NCBI GenBank assembly: GCA_009741485.1
Contig: CM019217.1
Span: forward strand, 31,162,061-31,226,060
DNA length: 64,000 bases
Direction: 5' to 3'
DNA from: Malurus cyaneus samueli
Taxonomy: Eukaryota; Chordata; Aves; Passeriformes; Maluridae
The notes below the pieces were generated by a model that made no database searches, was not told the DNA's origin, and was given only the letters and a program-made list of their open reading frames with translations. The translations under genes were made by a program, and so were the position numbers. Within the stretch, counting starts at the first letter, position 1, and the number at the start of each line of letters is the position of its first letter. Below are positions 51,501 to 64,000 of this stretch, in pieces.

Positions 51501-54500
51501 TGAAAACACCTTTCTTCACATTTTACCATGCAGCTAAGACATCTTGGACATAAAAGTTCATGTACAAGAATATTGATGCACAGTTCCCCTATTTCGTGTG
51601 AGCTAGATATCATGGAATAAATCTGTAGGTAAATACTATAAAGCAGAAGCACATGTTCATTGAAATTTCATATACTTACATAAGTTAGCATTCTTGTAGC
51701 AGTTCATTTATTCTGCAATTAGGATTCTAGGTCCAAATTTAAAAGGTAATTTTGATAATTAAATTCCAGTAATTTTAAGAAGACATTGAAAAGCCATATT
51801 GAAAGAGCCTTTGACTTTTCTAAAAACTTTGTCAATTATGAATTGTCTATGAAAAAACACTGATATTCTGTGCTTAGCATTTGTGCTAAGAGAAAAAAAA
51901 AAAGACATTTATTTGGCATCCACAAAGAAGCAAATCAACCATTTCTTCTCAATACTTTCTTTCAGAATCTGGGCAATGAGTTAAAAGAGCAAGTTGCTCT
52001 GCTTAATTTTTTCATAGTGTGTTTACCCATTCTTTCATTTTCCTATATTATGTCTTTTGGCTTTCTGTAGTTATTTATTTCATATTTATTCATGTATTTA
52101 TTTATCATCCTGCAGAAGGCAATTGTTTGGCTCTAACACATCTCTTGACTATTGTCTTTACTCACTGGGTTTGCCTCCTCTTTCTGCAATAGCCAACCTA
52201 ACTAGACAATCAAGCAGTGAAATGTCCAGCTGCCTATGAATTAAAAATTCTCTTTCCTGACTTTCAAACTGAAGACTTGGTACCAGGAATGCTTCTTCCT
52301 CTAGTGGTATCTTAGCTAAGGCAGTCTGTATTTTGTGAATTATAGCATATCACACACACATGAAAAATTTGTAAGCTAGTAAGTAGCCAGATGATGACCA
52401 GAGTGTATATTTTTTATTCAGAAGCATATTTCACAACTGTAATTGTACAATATTGCCCATGTACAGGGGGCAATATCAACAGAGACCAACATTTCCATGA
52501 TGACAGAATCGGAATTCCCTATGTCAGTCCTTGTAAGGACAACCCTTTTCTGGGCTGTCATGCAGCCAATTTACTGACTATCCAAGACAAAGAATAAAAT
52601 CTATAGTTAGCATACTACTTGCCTAGATGACAGAAAAGTTGTACATTGAAGTATCTTTTCCTTTCAATGTATTACAAAGAATTTTGAAATTATTAACTCT
52701 GATCTGGCAGACATATATGACCATGTCAGGTGAATCTTCTAGTCAAAGTTTCTCATTTACATAATAAAGTCTCAGCTTGCCAAATCTGCCCCCAAGTCTC
52801 TATGCTCTGCAATGTCACCCTGGAATACTGTCAAGCTGACCTATCTTCCCATGTGCTCCCAGACAGCTCTTCATACCAAGCCCAAAACCAGCAAGGGCAC
52901 CAGGAGTCACAGGCTGCAAACTCTGGTCCCAGACAGTGCAGCCTCTTCCCTTGTTTCAGTTCGGACCCTACAGCTGCCTGAGCATCAGGATGAGGTGCCA
53001 CAAATCCCAGCTTGGGCGGGACTTGTTCCAAGTCAGACACAAAACAGCGCACATGCCCAGCTTTTTGGGAGGCATTAAATTCTAAAATAAAGAAGCTGAA
53101 TCCACGTGTTAACACAGCTCACGATGCACACGTCTATGTCTGTCTCGCACTTAGAAGGAACGACTGCATAAGGATATGACAAATCATCCACATGCAGTGA
53201 GTTTGCTCTTATCTGTGCAGGCAGAGGGGAGATGTTTTCAAAGTGTTTCTGCTACATTACACTTCATAAGAAAAGCACATGCTCTGAAGTTTTTTGCAGC
53301 ATGTGAAATTTTACATTCAGCCTAGAGACATCCTTACAAGCTCAGTTAAACTCCACGTCTTCCCAGACATGCAGTGAATGGACCACCCTGCAGGTAGTTC
53401 TTGTATATTTATTCTGAAACCAGCTGTGACAAGCTTTAGATCCTGAGCATACATTTATCCTGACAGATGTCCTAAGGTGTTCGAGTGTGTAGATATGCTC
53501 TAATATCTGTTTCTCACAGAACATTATGTGGTAAGTAGTAGTCAGCAAATCCTTCTCCTCCTTAGTCCAGATCTTGGTTATTGTAATTCCCTTACAGTTT
53601 AAACTGTTACATATTCCGATTGTAATACACACTAGATGTATCTCACAGGTGAATCTGTTTTATTTGAGATAAACCAAACACATGGAAGTCTCACATCACA
53701 ACCTTTATTTCACTTCAGCAAATAAAATATCCGGCACATAAAAATCTTGAGCTTTAAATTTTTTGTTGTATAAACGGGGAAGTAGTTCTTAGAGACAGAG
53801 AGATTTATTGGAGCTTTTTGATTATCTCAAAATTTCTACTAGGACAACTAGTTTTGAACAGTGCAATTTTTTGCTGATAGGAAAATAACTTGCACTCCAT
53901 TCTGCAAAACTCTGTTTCCAATATGATACTTTTGTTTATTCAGCAATCATGCTCTATGGAAAACCCCTTACTGAAATTAATACAATCCAAAATTGCAAAA
54001 TATCTATTGGCTACTTGCTCCCGTGTGTTCTTTCTGTGAGCAGGAAGCAGAATAAACGTGCCAAACTCTTCTTTGTAGTCAAATGTAAGTAAACAAACAG
54101 GGGAACTAAAGAGCAAGGAAAACAGCACAAGGAAAATTTGAAGAGCTAGAAAATTATAAAACCTGACTTTATTTTTCAGTGTTTCAAAGGAAAAGATAAG
54201 TCTGCTGGACTACATGTGTAAAGTCCATGATTTTGAGTAGCAGTAAATACTTTCCTATTCTGTGATAAAAGGATGTGTGTTGACTGTGCTCTCAGGAAGT
54301 GCACTTCTACTGCAGAACACTGAAGTTTTTGGCTGCTGTACATTTTTCTTACTAATCTAACAGAGAAACAAAATAAAATCAACCTTTGAAGTGCACTGCA
54401 GCAGCTGCTTTGAGATATTTGTGAGCTGTCTCTAGTGAAGCTGCCCTTATATTTACAGCTGAAATTTCCTCCACTTATATTAACCAGACTTAGACTGCTT

Positions 54501-55799
54501 AAAATGTAGCCTATCAAAGTTATATACTGAATAGCTTATGAATGCAAGAAAACTCTTCAATGCATAGCAAATAATGCCTTACCTAAAATAGTGACAGGAG
54601 GTTAAATTGTCATTGTCCTGTATAGATATATGTGTGGGAAAAGTTATGTCACTTAATGGTTTGGGCCTTTATCTTGATGAAAACTAGAAATCTAAGGAAT
54701 AGAGGAAATTTTCAGTTAAAAAAACTACTGGCAAACTAATTAAAGATATTACAAGATAACAAATGATTGAAGAAATGCCTTTTTCAGATGAATATATTTT
54801 TTGAGGGTTATTCTTTTCTCCTTTTCAACACATATGAAGAAATTGGGTAATGAAAGGGAATGATTTGTTTTATTTCAGCAGAACAGGAATCTGATTTTTA
54901 AAAAAAAATTGAAAAATAATTAGAAACAGACTGGAATTAAAATACTCATTTTCTCTTTATAATAAGCTTTCATTAGCTTGGACAACTTTATGTTGAGTTT
55001 TGTTGTAGTGCTCTAGAAGGCTTTATTTAGTATATTGAGAATATTTACTGTGCTCTGTGGTGTGACTCATGAACGTGGGAATCTTATTGAGTCACTGTGA
55101 TCTGCTGTCATTAAAGAAATAAAGGCCACTTGGGCCAGAACCTCTGAAGCAGCAGATGCAGATGCAGAGGGTTATTTCTGCATGCTGAGATGAAATTCAG
55201 GACATCATGCTAAAATGAAACCCACGGACTTTCTTTCCATTTGATCCTCCCTATCCTGCTCCTTCCTTGGGAAATAAATGGGGTGACATGGACTTTATAA
55301 AATTTTCTAAATATTTGTACTGAATAAATTAGATGCTACAGGTTCATATAATATCCACTTGTCTGATCTTGGCTCCCAAAATCATTCAGATGCTTTGGTA
55401 TACTTACGTAAGCATAAGATCAGAAAAACTAGGAAACGCTTTGAGAAATTATGAGGCGAACTACACATTTTTAAAGAGAGCAAGAGAAAGAAAGTGACCA
55501 ATTTACTTTAGATGTGTTTCCCTGCATATTTCATGGATATATGACACAAACATGATTTCTTTTCACACTTTCCATTTTCATTTAAAGACCTTCAGACATT
55601 TGAACTGAAATCCATAAACTATTAGAGTAGTTTTGCTCATAATTAAGCCATCATGATAAACACTTGTTGCCAATCAGAATATGAGAAAAAGTGACTCTAA
55701 TAAAAGTAATAGTGAATATTCTGTCAGAAGGAATTGTTCTACTGAAAAGCTTCTTAACATTTTCATTGGCTCCTTGACTCTGTAACTTAGCATCTCTCC
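48518..55799. other. Non-coding DNA, no gene recognised
   Basis: Mostly AT-rich, with GC-richer patches at 48520-48760 and 52780-53080. Overlapping frames of 83-94 codons in several phases over the second patch have no recognised features. A T/G/A-rich 'ttgttatt' stretch lies at 50658-50692. No repeat family was recognised. Confidence 0.55.
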
Positions 55800-56208
55800 T
55801 ATGAAGACAGCCTGATAGAACCTGGGTTATTCAGCCTGGGAAAGCTTCCGGGGGACTTTGTGACACCTTTCAGTACCTAAAGAGGGTCTGCAGAAAGCTG
55901 GAGAGGGACTTTATACAAGGGCATTTAGTGATAAGACAAGGGAGAATGGCTTTAAACAGAAAGAGGGCAGATTTAGATTAGATATGAGGAAGAAATTCTT
56001 TGCTAGAGGCTGTTGAGACACTGGCACAAGTTGCCTAAAGAAGTTGTGTTCCCTGGAATACTAGCCTGGAAACAGTCAAGGCCAGGCTGGATGGAGTTTA
56101 GAGCTACATGGTTTAGTGGATGGTATCCCTGTTCATGGCAGGGAGGAGCTGGAACTTGATGATCTTTAAGGTCCCTTTTAACACAAACCATTCTAAGGTT
56201 CTGTGATC
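55800..56208 (+). mobile_element. CR1 LINE 3' end
   Basis: A 5'-truncated CR1 with the complete 3' region: 'ttattcagcctggga', 'gataagacaaggga', 'tttagattagatatgaggaa' (55970 on), 'ggccaggctggatgg', 'gatgatctttaaggtccc' (56158 on) and the terminal 'attctaaggttctgtga'. It resembles the 18692 copy in structure but is a separate, more decayed insertion. The minus-strand frame at 56191-56003 is an antisense shadow. Confidence 0.95.
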
Positions 56209-57637
56209 TCAGAGATAGAGTTGACCTTCATCATTCAATGCATTTCATTCATATATGTAATGGATAGTCTATAAATTCAAGCACAGCATTCCAATATTTT
56301 GCCATATGAGTTAGTACTATTTTATAATCCCTTATGAGACAGAATTTCTAATTAGAAACTCTTCATTCATATTTCACATACAACAACAGAAGTTTTTGCT
56401 ACAATAAAATAAGCTTCATGTTACTTTCTTGTTAATAGGATCTGTTTACTGCCAGACAAGAAAGAAAGATAGAGAATATGAAAACAGCAGTATTAAAATA
56501 TTAAAGAAAAAATTTCATCCTAAACTGGCAGAACTTTTATTCTGCTTTGACTCTATTTTGGCTTGTGGAGAAAAATATGGGTATGCATGTAAAGCTAAAA
56601 ACACAAGTTTCTTTTTTAAAATTTCTTCACAATCTTTTGTACTGACAAGAAGAAGAAAGAACATAGATGACTATATCAGAATAATTCATATTACACAGGT
56701 GTAGACTGTCATTTTTCTGCTATTCTTAAATAAGGTGTAGCATGTACCTCCACTTTCTCAGGAGCAGTGTAAGTAATAGAAGTTATCTGTTATTGCCTTG
56801 TTCCTGAGGAAGATTACTCCACTTATACACCCACTTATATCAGTGCAGAGATGCACAATATGCTGCATTTTTCAACTCTTCTCCATTTACTACTGGTACA
56901 TCTATATGGGAAAAATACTAATTCATAGCAGTTTGTTCCATTTTTCAAAAAAAGATGTAAACATGGAGGGGTCCTGCATTTCTTCTTTATTGTTTATGTT
57001 GAGAACGAGGAAGATGATAAAAACCCTGAAAAATTTATTTGTGGACACTCATCCATACCTAAAGCAGAAAATGAGCATGATTCAGAGACTTTAAACTGCA
57101 TACTTTATTTCTATTTTCATTGATGATACATTTTGCAGACTCCTGCTTCCCCTCTGGCATGGATCCCAGTCTTATAAATTGCTTTCAACTAAGTGGTAAG
57201 GTCCCAGTACTAAATAACAATATATGGCATATCCTCCTTGGTTTCTGACAGGACAGAATTATACTTAATTTCATGTTTCATTTTAATGACTTCTACATGA
57301 ATTCATCGTTTCATTTTTTAGAATAGTATAATAATTTCTCTCTTTAATTTAATTAAGTTCCTTTGAATAATTTATTCACATATGTGTAAGTAGGTGTAGT
57401 TCTGAGATTTACTGAAATCACTAAGAACTCTGGCCCATTTTAATTGTGTCCTTTTAATTTTTTTTTTTTTAAATTTCTGTTTTGCAGCCACAGGGCAACT
57501 TCATAATATGAAATTTCTTCTTTCCTTTAATTTGTTCTTCATTTTGTCTTATTTTCTCACATTGTAGATCTGTTTCCTTTTAAGACTGTACCAATTTCAC
57601 TCTAGGATTTAATTTCTCCATGATGAAAGACAGTCAT
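56209..57637. other. AT-rich non-coding DNA, no gene recognised
   Basis: Two plus-strand frames of 91 and 98 codons (56429-56704, 56798-57094) are Lys/Ile/Phe-rich, as expected from AT-rich random sequence, and show no domain features. Confidence 0.6.
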
Positions 57638-57778
57638 GTAGTCACAGAGTCACAGAATATTCTGCAAGGAACCCACAGGGATCATCAAGTCCAACTCTTC
57701 AGTAAATATCCCATACAGGGATAAAACCCACAACCTTGTCTTAGTACAGCAGTGGAGTTGGACCACATGTGTAAAATA
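57638..57778 (-). mobile_element. tRNA-derived SINE with CR1-like tail (TguSINE1-like)
   Basis: Read on the minus strand, the 5' half resembles a decayed tRNA gene. It contains 'aaggttgtgggttttatccc', where the internal promoter B box GGTTCGATCC has become GGTTTTATCC at 57728-57719, preceded by a segment aligning with the anticodon region ('ctgctgtactaa', compare 'gtggtgctaataac' of isoleucine tRNA). The 3' half, 'gagttggacttgatgatccc' (57694-57675) followed by 'gaatattctgtgactctgtg', is a CR1 3' tail. This two-part build, tRNA-Ile-like head with CR1 tail, is what I recall of the zebra finch TguSINE1 family, which would use CR1 reverse transcriptase in trans. The copy appears nearly full length (about 140 bp) but the A-box region is poorly preserved. 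It is not a functional tRNA gene. Confidence 0.8.
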
Positions 57779-60700
57779 GCACATAATAGCATCCTTTCCT
57801 TAAAATCTTATTTAATTTTTCTAGATTACATAATATATCATTAAATGCTATCAAGTTCTGTAAAATAATAGAAAAGCCATCAGCTAGTTAATCTTCTATT
57901 TCTGTAAAATAATTTTATAATTTGATATTCCAGTTATTGAAACAAAAAGACTTTTCTATGCTGTTTACATTCTAAAACAAGTTCCATCTTGAGTAATTTC
58001 TAACACAGGAAAAACATGATGATCCTTTTCAACTGTACAGAAACATATTAAATAATCTTTCTAATCTAAACAACCTACATGGTTACCAGGACAATTGAAA
58101 ATTAAAATAACAAGAAGCCATTATTTATCAATGTTAAAGATTTTATATAAACTGTCATAAATTTATGAGGCAAAGATTTCTTCACTTAGACAGTGGGGAT
58201 ATGATAATAACGCATATATGATTTTTCTAGAAAGACATGCAGAAAAAGTCAACCACATTTCTCTATGACTAATAATACAGGACATGGACATGACCATCAA
58301 GTGAAAGTGCCTAGAATTATGTATGTGTAGTGGAAATTATGAGAAGAAGGAGGAAGAATACCTATAATTCTTTCTAACCACTTTGTTTATGTCACAAAAG
58401 CCACAACCATCTTATATGTCTGCATTACTGAAGGAATTAATGACCATTTGGTATTAAAGGGCCTCACATTTATCTCAGATCATTAAATGTTTCCATCATC
58501 TATTATACTACAGGAAATGCACCCAGTTGTCATCATTATTATTTAATTGATGTAACAACTGATATTATTAAAACCTCTTGTACATACAGCTCTAAACCTG
58601 CACAGAATTCTCCAAATCTCTTCATTCTTGTGCAAATTACTCAATAATTAGAGTGCAGCTAGTCAGTATTAATGAAGCAGTTCCTTCACCAAGCTCTTGG
58701 AGTAGCTTAACATCAGGTTTAAGGAAAATTGCTGGTGTGAAACCTACTGTTGGGGTAGGATGTGACAACTGTATTGATTATTTGTCAGGCGTATTCAGCC
58801 TTTTTAAAATAATTAAGCATACACACTGTAGCTGTAAATAAGAAATCATTCAGCAAACAGACATTCAAAACAATTAAAATAGAAAGAATGGAGAACACCA
58901 CAATTAGTGATAAAAATCCCTGCTCTCCCTTGCAAAACATCAAAACAATTAGATATTCATGTGTCTTTCGGAATGATAGTGGCTATAAAATAGAATGGGA
59001 AAGGTTGTTTATTACTTAGCAGCATAAATAGAGAAACAAAAACTATAAAAAATTATAGAAATACTGTGCAGTAGCAATACTGGTAACACTAGAAAAATGT
59101 GTTGGAGAGGTTTATATTTTTCTCTTTTCATTTTAGACAGCCCTGATGGAAGTAACTTACAAAGGTAAAAGAAAATGCTAATCTACAGAAATAGAATATG
59201 ATCCTATGAAAATCATCAAAAAAATTATGGCATTTGCTAAAAGAATGCTTTCTTTTCTAGTATGGTTTTATTAATCCCATTGAATTCTATGGCCACCATA
59301 GAATTCCCATCAAAATCTAGAAGCTGGTTCAGAGATATTTAGTTCAGCAGGAATCTTCCATAAAGACAGGACTAAGACTTTTTTTCAGCAAAAGAAAATT
59401 CTTTTTGTTCCAACATTCATATTTTTTTTTTATTCTAAGAGTAATTAAAATTCACCTGCATTTTTAAATGTATTTTACTAGCAGCAAAATCAAGTATTCA
59501 ATCTGTAATTTGGTTCATAGCTGCTCTGTAACCAATACAGAGGTGTCCACCTTTTTTTCTTTACTGGTCCTTTCCATTATTCAGGAAGGAAAAAAACCCA
59601 CAAAAACTGAGAAATATTGCTGTCATCTTCCCTGAGACTTTATAAAACTGCATAATAAAATGGCTTAAAATTAATGATGTTTGAAGGGAAAAATTGAAAG
59701 AAGTTATGAAGCTTGATCAACCAGGATATTTAAGCAGTTTTTACTTCGTGCATAACGTAAGATATTTTACTTAAAGAACAGTCCTACAGCATCACAGTAA
59801 TAGCAACTGAATCTTTTCGATAGATCCTTGACCTGAATCACTGTTATTGCACTCCAACTTGCTCTCCCTAGCCGACATGAAAAGGTATTTCCCTGGAGGT
59901 GTCATCAGAGCTGTCAGTGCTGCAGCCCCAGTGGAAACTGGAGCCAGCTGAAAGCTGAATCCTGGCTCCACAATCCACACTCCAAGTTCACTTTTCCCAG
60001 CTTTTTTATTGCCTGGATGCATCAGGCTGAAGGAAGAATTTAGGAATGCCCAGCTAGGACACCAGCCAAAAATGGCTCTTTTGGCTACCTTTACCCCCAG
60101 AGGAGAAAGAAGTACTGGGGAGGAAGCTTTTCCAGTTTCCATCTCCTTTTGTTCCAAGAATCAGAGGTTTTCTTTGATTTTTCAGCAGAAGAATATGGCA
60201 CTTCCCCTAATAGAGCTTAGTGACACAAGTCACAATTCAAAGGCTTGTGCTGAGCTATAGTTTCATAGTATCTGAGGATCTTTCCTCTTTAGTTTATAAA
60301 ATTTATCATATATAAAGGTACCTACTGATGAATTGATAAAGGCTTTAAAAATACATTAGCCTATTAGTGCAGTTCAGGCTAATAGCAGATTATTTGACTG
60401 TTACAATTTTATTATGATATTTCATCTTGAAGTTTACATGTTGGACCTCATACAGTAATCATTTGCCTTTACACTGTGAGGATAGAATATCCATACTGTG
60501 TCATGTTCACGCCCCCCTGAACAATTCTTAAGTAGGCAAATCAATTGGTAATACTTTAAAAAATAGAACCTCTTTGTGTGTTGGTTGATATTTTGTCTTA
60601 CCTCTTTGAGGAGTGTCTCTGGTGAATATCTAAAACTTATCATGCATAGATACAATCAAATGTCATTAGGCAAGGTATTTTGATTATTTTAAGGTCTGGT

Positions 60701-61425
60701 AAACTCTGGATATTGTACTTTCTTGCTCCTCTAATTTTAAAAGCATTCTTTTGATAGATTTTCCTATTCTTATAGTGCCACAGCATTAACATGACTCTCA
60801 AACTCCAGCTTTGTGCTCTGTTTAGCTCTGTATTCAGAAAGCTATTCCATAAGCAGTATTGAAAATTACTTTTTTTTCTAAGACCAAGACAGATTTCAGG
60901 TTTGAATGACTGCAACAACTTCTTCTTTTATCTTCTCTTTCATGCTTTTAATTTGTTTGTTTCAGATATTGAGAAAATCCAATTCAAGACTGCTTGTAAA
61001 AGAAAATAACATCATTTATTTTTTTAAAAAGCTTTATCAAAGCCTGAACCATTTCTTGTTTCTTAACCTGATAAACTAGAGAAATTTATATACTCATTTC
61101 CTGCACAGACTTTATGTAGATAAGCGTATCAATCAAATTCCAGACAAGAATTTTAGCATCTTCTGTGTCTGATTAGTGCTTTACAAACTTGTCCATCATC
61201 CTCTGAGAATAATTTTGGAATGAAAACAGGAAGAGATGAAGTATGGGATCTTCTTCCCCTCTTTCATTTCTTTCTAGGCTTTCATTACTTCAATTTGAAT
61301 TTTAAGACTTGACTCTTCCTGTTTGATACATCCCTTCCACATGACAGAAATGTCCATAATAGGTCTCTATCTTAATTTTAGTTTTTCTACACCTTTTATA
61401 AAAAAAAAAGGAAATAAAATTGGAC
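57779..61425. other. AT-rich non-coding DNA, no gene recognised
   Basis: No repeat family was recognised. A GC-richer patch at 59830-60150 has frames on both strands (121 codons minus, 83 plus) without recognised features. AATAAA followed after 7 bases by 15 A occurs at the very end (61413-61440). Confidence 0.55.
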
Positions 61426-61440
61426 AAAAAAAAAAAAAAA
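61426..61440. repeat. Poly(A) tract, 15 bases
   Basis: An uninterrupted run of 15 A that follows AATAAA (61413-61418) by 7 bases on the plus strand. Confidence 0.9.
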
Positions 61441-61573
61441 GAAAGAAATTCTTATAGCAAACCAAGCTACATTAATGAGTTCCAAGGATAAGCTTACACT
61501 TCCGTAAATTTGTATAGTCAACATTTAAAAAAGAAGCCCTCAAAAAATATACGTTTGCTTGTTTGTTTTGGGG

Positions 61574-61595
61574 TTTTTTTTTTTTTTTTTTTTTT
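61574..61595. repeat. Poly(T) tract, 22 bases
   Basis: An uninterrupted run of 22 T after a G/T-rich lead ('gtttgttttgggg'). No polyadenylation signal is seen on the minus strand beside it. Confidence 0.95.
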
Positions 61596-62016
61596 ATTAT
61601 TTGTACCTGCAACATTTCAAGCACAATTACTCCTGGATACAAACAATATATCCTTAAAACTAGGCTTGAAATTTAGGAGGCTTGCTGGGACTTGTTTAAA
61701 ATGCTTGTTTGAAATATCTTCTCCTTTCATAGTAGTTGCTTTGCTGCACGTAGTTAATTCATTACTTTGTAAAGCACTTCAAGGTACTCAGAATATAAGA
61801 GGTGCCCTAAAAAAAATAAATTACACTGTATTTCCTTCTGATCTTTTTTATTCTTCTCTGTTCAGTTTTTGCCTATCTGCTTGATACTGATCTGTCTGAA
61901 AAGATCTTCATAATTTCAAAGGATTTTGGATTTTGCACCACATTTTGCAAAAATGTAGAAGTTGTAGTGACATAACTCAGTCATTCTGGAAGTGTATTAG
62001 ATCTTTATATCTTCTC
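61596..62016. other. AT-rich non-coding DNA, nothing recognised
   Basis: The 124-codon plus-strand frame at 61510-61884 begins upstream and reads through the 22-T tract as a run of Phe. It has no recognisable domain. Confidence 0.6.
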
Positions 62017-62040
62017 TTTTTTTTTTTTTTTTTTTTTTTT
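62017..62040. repeat. Poly(T) tract, 24 bases (poly(A) on minus strand)
   Basis: An uninterrupted run of 24 T. On the minus strand it is a 24-A run preceded by 'aataaagcttcagac', that is an AATAAA (62055-62050) nine bases before the A run, the spacing of a processed mRNA end. See findings. Confidence 0.95.
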
Positions 62041-64000
62041 GTCTGAAGCTTTATTTTCTGTAGCATCACATATTTTAAAAATGCACTCTCGGTGGGAAAC
62101 AAATTAATTCCTTGTACTTCAAATGCGTACAGTTCTGTGATATTGATATAAGGAAAGATGAAGCGATGCTTCTGCCAAACAAATATTTTAGTCATAATGC
62201 TTCAGGTTATGCTCTGTTGCTTTTCCTTGAAGGGAAGACATCAAACATACCTATTGTTCAGAATATAATGTGCTTTGTGCTCTAGAGACAGTAATTCAGT
62301 TTTAGCACAGAAACAGCTAAATAGAGTTAAACATTTTCTAACTGTTTCCGCCAATAATAAAGCATATATATACATATTCATATTTTAATATAATTAATAT
62401 ATATATATTTATATATGTTCCACCAGAGAATACAGAAAAATATCAAGCAAGTTGCAAAAATCCAACGAGAAGCATTCCAAAAAATGAAAATGTAAAAACT
62501 ATCCCTTTGTCAATCCAAGAAGCTATGAGCTAATAAAAGCAGGTAACTATTTTAGCTGGTCATGAAAGATCTAGATTTTTATTATGAAGAATACAAGTGC
62601 TTATGAACTTCATTTTAAAACTTGAAAAGGTACAACTGACATACCAATAATTGGAAGAACTTGAAGAGAATATTTTATATTGCTGTTGCATTGTACAGGT
62701 TGAAAGTAATGAAGACATCAATCCTGCAAATGTGAATATGTTTCCCAAGGCCACTGTCACCAGCATTAGTCTAAATTTATTACAGCACTCACTGGTATGT
62801 CAGTTGCTCTTTTTTTCAATCTGAGTTCTTCTCTTCTAAAGGAAAGAAGCTGATCTGCAGCAATCAAGATAAGTGGTATGTTATGCAATCAAAACCACAG
62901 AATTATTTGACAATGTCTTGTGGTGAACAATACCTTTTAATAAGTCAATTATTTTATGTGGAAATGAACACTGCAAGTGGAACTCACACAAGGAACTTCA
63001 ACATTCTGTTCTAGTGAGTTTATTAGGGGGTAGGATGGTTGTGAGTATTCTTTTAGCTAGGAGTTTTCTCTTGCTTATCAATTTTCAATATAATAGTAGA
63101 GAAACACAGGCATCCTCTAGACCTTCATTCCAAGTCAAATCATTCTAAATCAAAGCATGCTTATTTTCTTTGTCTCAAACGACCATAACCTGAGAATAAT
63201 GATTCTGTAGATGCTTCTGTCTCCAGTTTGAGTTTTCAATTGGAAAGAAGCAAGATTCACATATTAGGAGTGCAGCCATCACAGTCAGAACAATATTCCA
63301 GTAGTAATAGAGCTATAAAAGATGACCTGTGCTAGGAAAAAACCACCATAATTCAACAAAACTGCAGCAAAAAATTACCTAAAAGGCAATACAAAAAAAG
63401 AAAAGGAAGTCAAGTTAACAGCAATAAAATAATGAAATTGTTTCGTCTTCCAGTTTAGAAAATTTGGGATTTGTCAGACGAGGCTGCATGTGGGACCTTG
63501 AGCATCAGACCATAAGCTTCTTGCATATGACCTGAAGGAATGGTATCTTCAGTTTTATAGCTTGGATATTATTCTTTCTCTGTAGCCAGTTTAAGTGATT
63601 ATCTCCTGATTATAGATAAACTTGTCTAAATTCCACCTGAAGGAACAAAAGAATAGTTGCTTGATTGTCAAAAAGATAAAATCTTTAGTAAAATATCCAA
63701 AGAAATAAAAGATAATAGAGTAATGTCAGAAGCAATTTATCTGTCTCATATCTCTGCACATGGATTCTTTCCATTGAGTCTTCCAATTGTTCCGTACAAG
63801 CCTTGAGAAAGGAGGTCAGGATTCTCTATAAGGTACTAATGCTGTCTCCTAACATTTCAGTATATTGATATACTTTTAGTTCTCTTCTTCAATAGATTGT
63901 TTAAATCATTTATTAGAAGCTATATACTAGTGATTCAGTTAATCACTTTTATGCCTTGTTGTTTGTTCTTTATATGCAGAGAAAGCAGACAGAAATCCTT
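62041..64000. other. AT-rich non-coding DNA, no gene recognised
   Basis: Includes a TA-rich low-complexity stretch at 62363-62416. If the 62041 poly(A) junction is a retrocopy, its body would lie in the first part of this segment on the minus strand, but I recognise no parent gene there. The minus-strand frame 62195-61977 reads through the A tract into poly-Lys and has no recognised features. Confidence 0.55.

Noticed and set aside
52730..53115. Frames of 83-94 codons in three phases
   Set aside because: Open on both strands in a GC-richer patch, no recognised domain or repeat.
57638..57778. Possible tRNA gene
   Set aside because: The B box is mutated, the acceptor stem is absent and a CR1 tail is attached; it is a SINE.
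59792..60260. 121-codon minus-strand and 83-codon plus-strand frames
   Set aside because: Mutually overlapping, compositionally plain, no family recognised.

Overview
This looks like nuclear DNA from a bird, probably a songbird or close relative. The evidence is the repeat content. There are several CR1 LINE fragments with the avian 3' end (a run close to 'gatctttaaggtc' followed by 'attctgtgattctgtga'), one tRNA-derived SINE with a CR1-like tail that matches what I remember of TguSINE1, and two solo LTRs of types common in passerine genomes. The rest is AT-rich, CpG-poor, single-copy-looking DNA with a 10-N assembly gap. I cannot name the species or chromosome from the sequence alone.

I could not support any protein-coding exon, rRNA, tRNA, known ncRNA or CRISPR. 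The longest stop-free reading frames (157, 142 and 142 codons) are either inside repeats (a dead CR1 reverse transcriptase, an LTR) or unrecognised. The window is therefore an intergenic gene desert or the inside of a very large intron; the sequence does not say which.

Layout. 1-6684: AT-rich, no recognisable gene. 6685-9522: repeat cluster, with a 1.2-kb minus-strand CR1, a TA/TG microsatellite, a plus-strand CR1 and a (TG)n tract. 13590-13790 and 16249-16352: two old internal CR1 fragments. 18692-19106: CR1 3' end. 20427-20544: C-rich tract with G-quadruplex potential on the minus strand, then 25 A. 23068-23077: gap. 23935-24330: solo LTR. 26283-26603: CR1 3' end. 33701-33792: 43-bp tandem duplication. 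46138-46716: solo LTR, followed by a CpG-containing LTR-like block (47445-47735) and a moderately GC-rich patch (48020-48680). 55800-56208: CR1 3' end. 57638-57778: SINE. 61400-62060: long A/T homopolymers, one of them next to a polyadenylation signal as in a retrocopy.

No genes act together here. The readable history is repeated CR1 insertion, CR1-dependent SINE insertion and LTR recombination, then decay. I found no undescribed biological system. The observations most worth checking are the SINE, the LTR-like block at 47445-47735, the possible minus-strand retrocopy ending at 62041 and the G-rich/poly(A) pair at 20427-20544. All family names come from memory of consensus sequences, not from a search.
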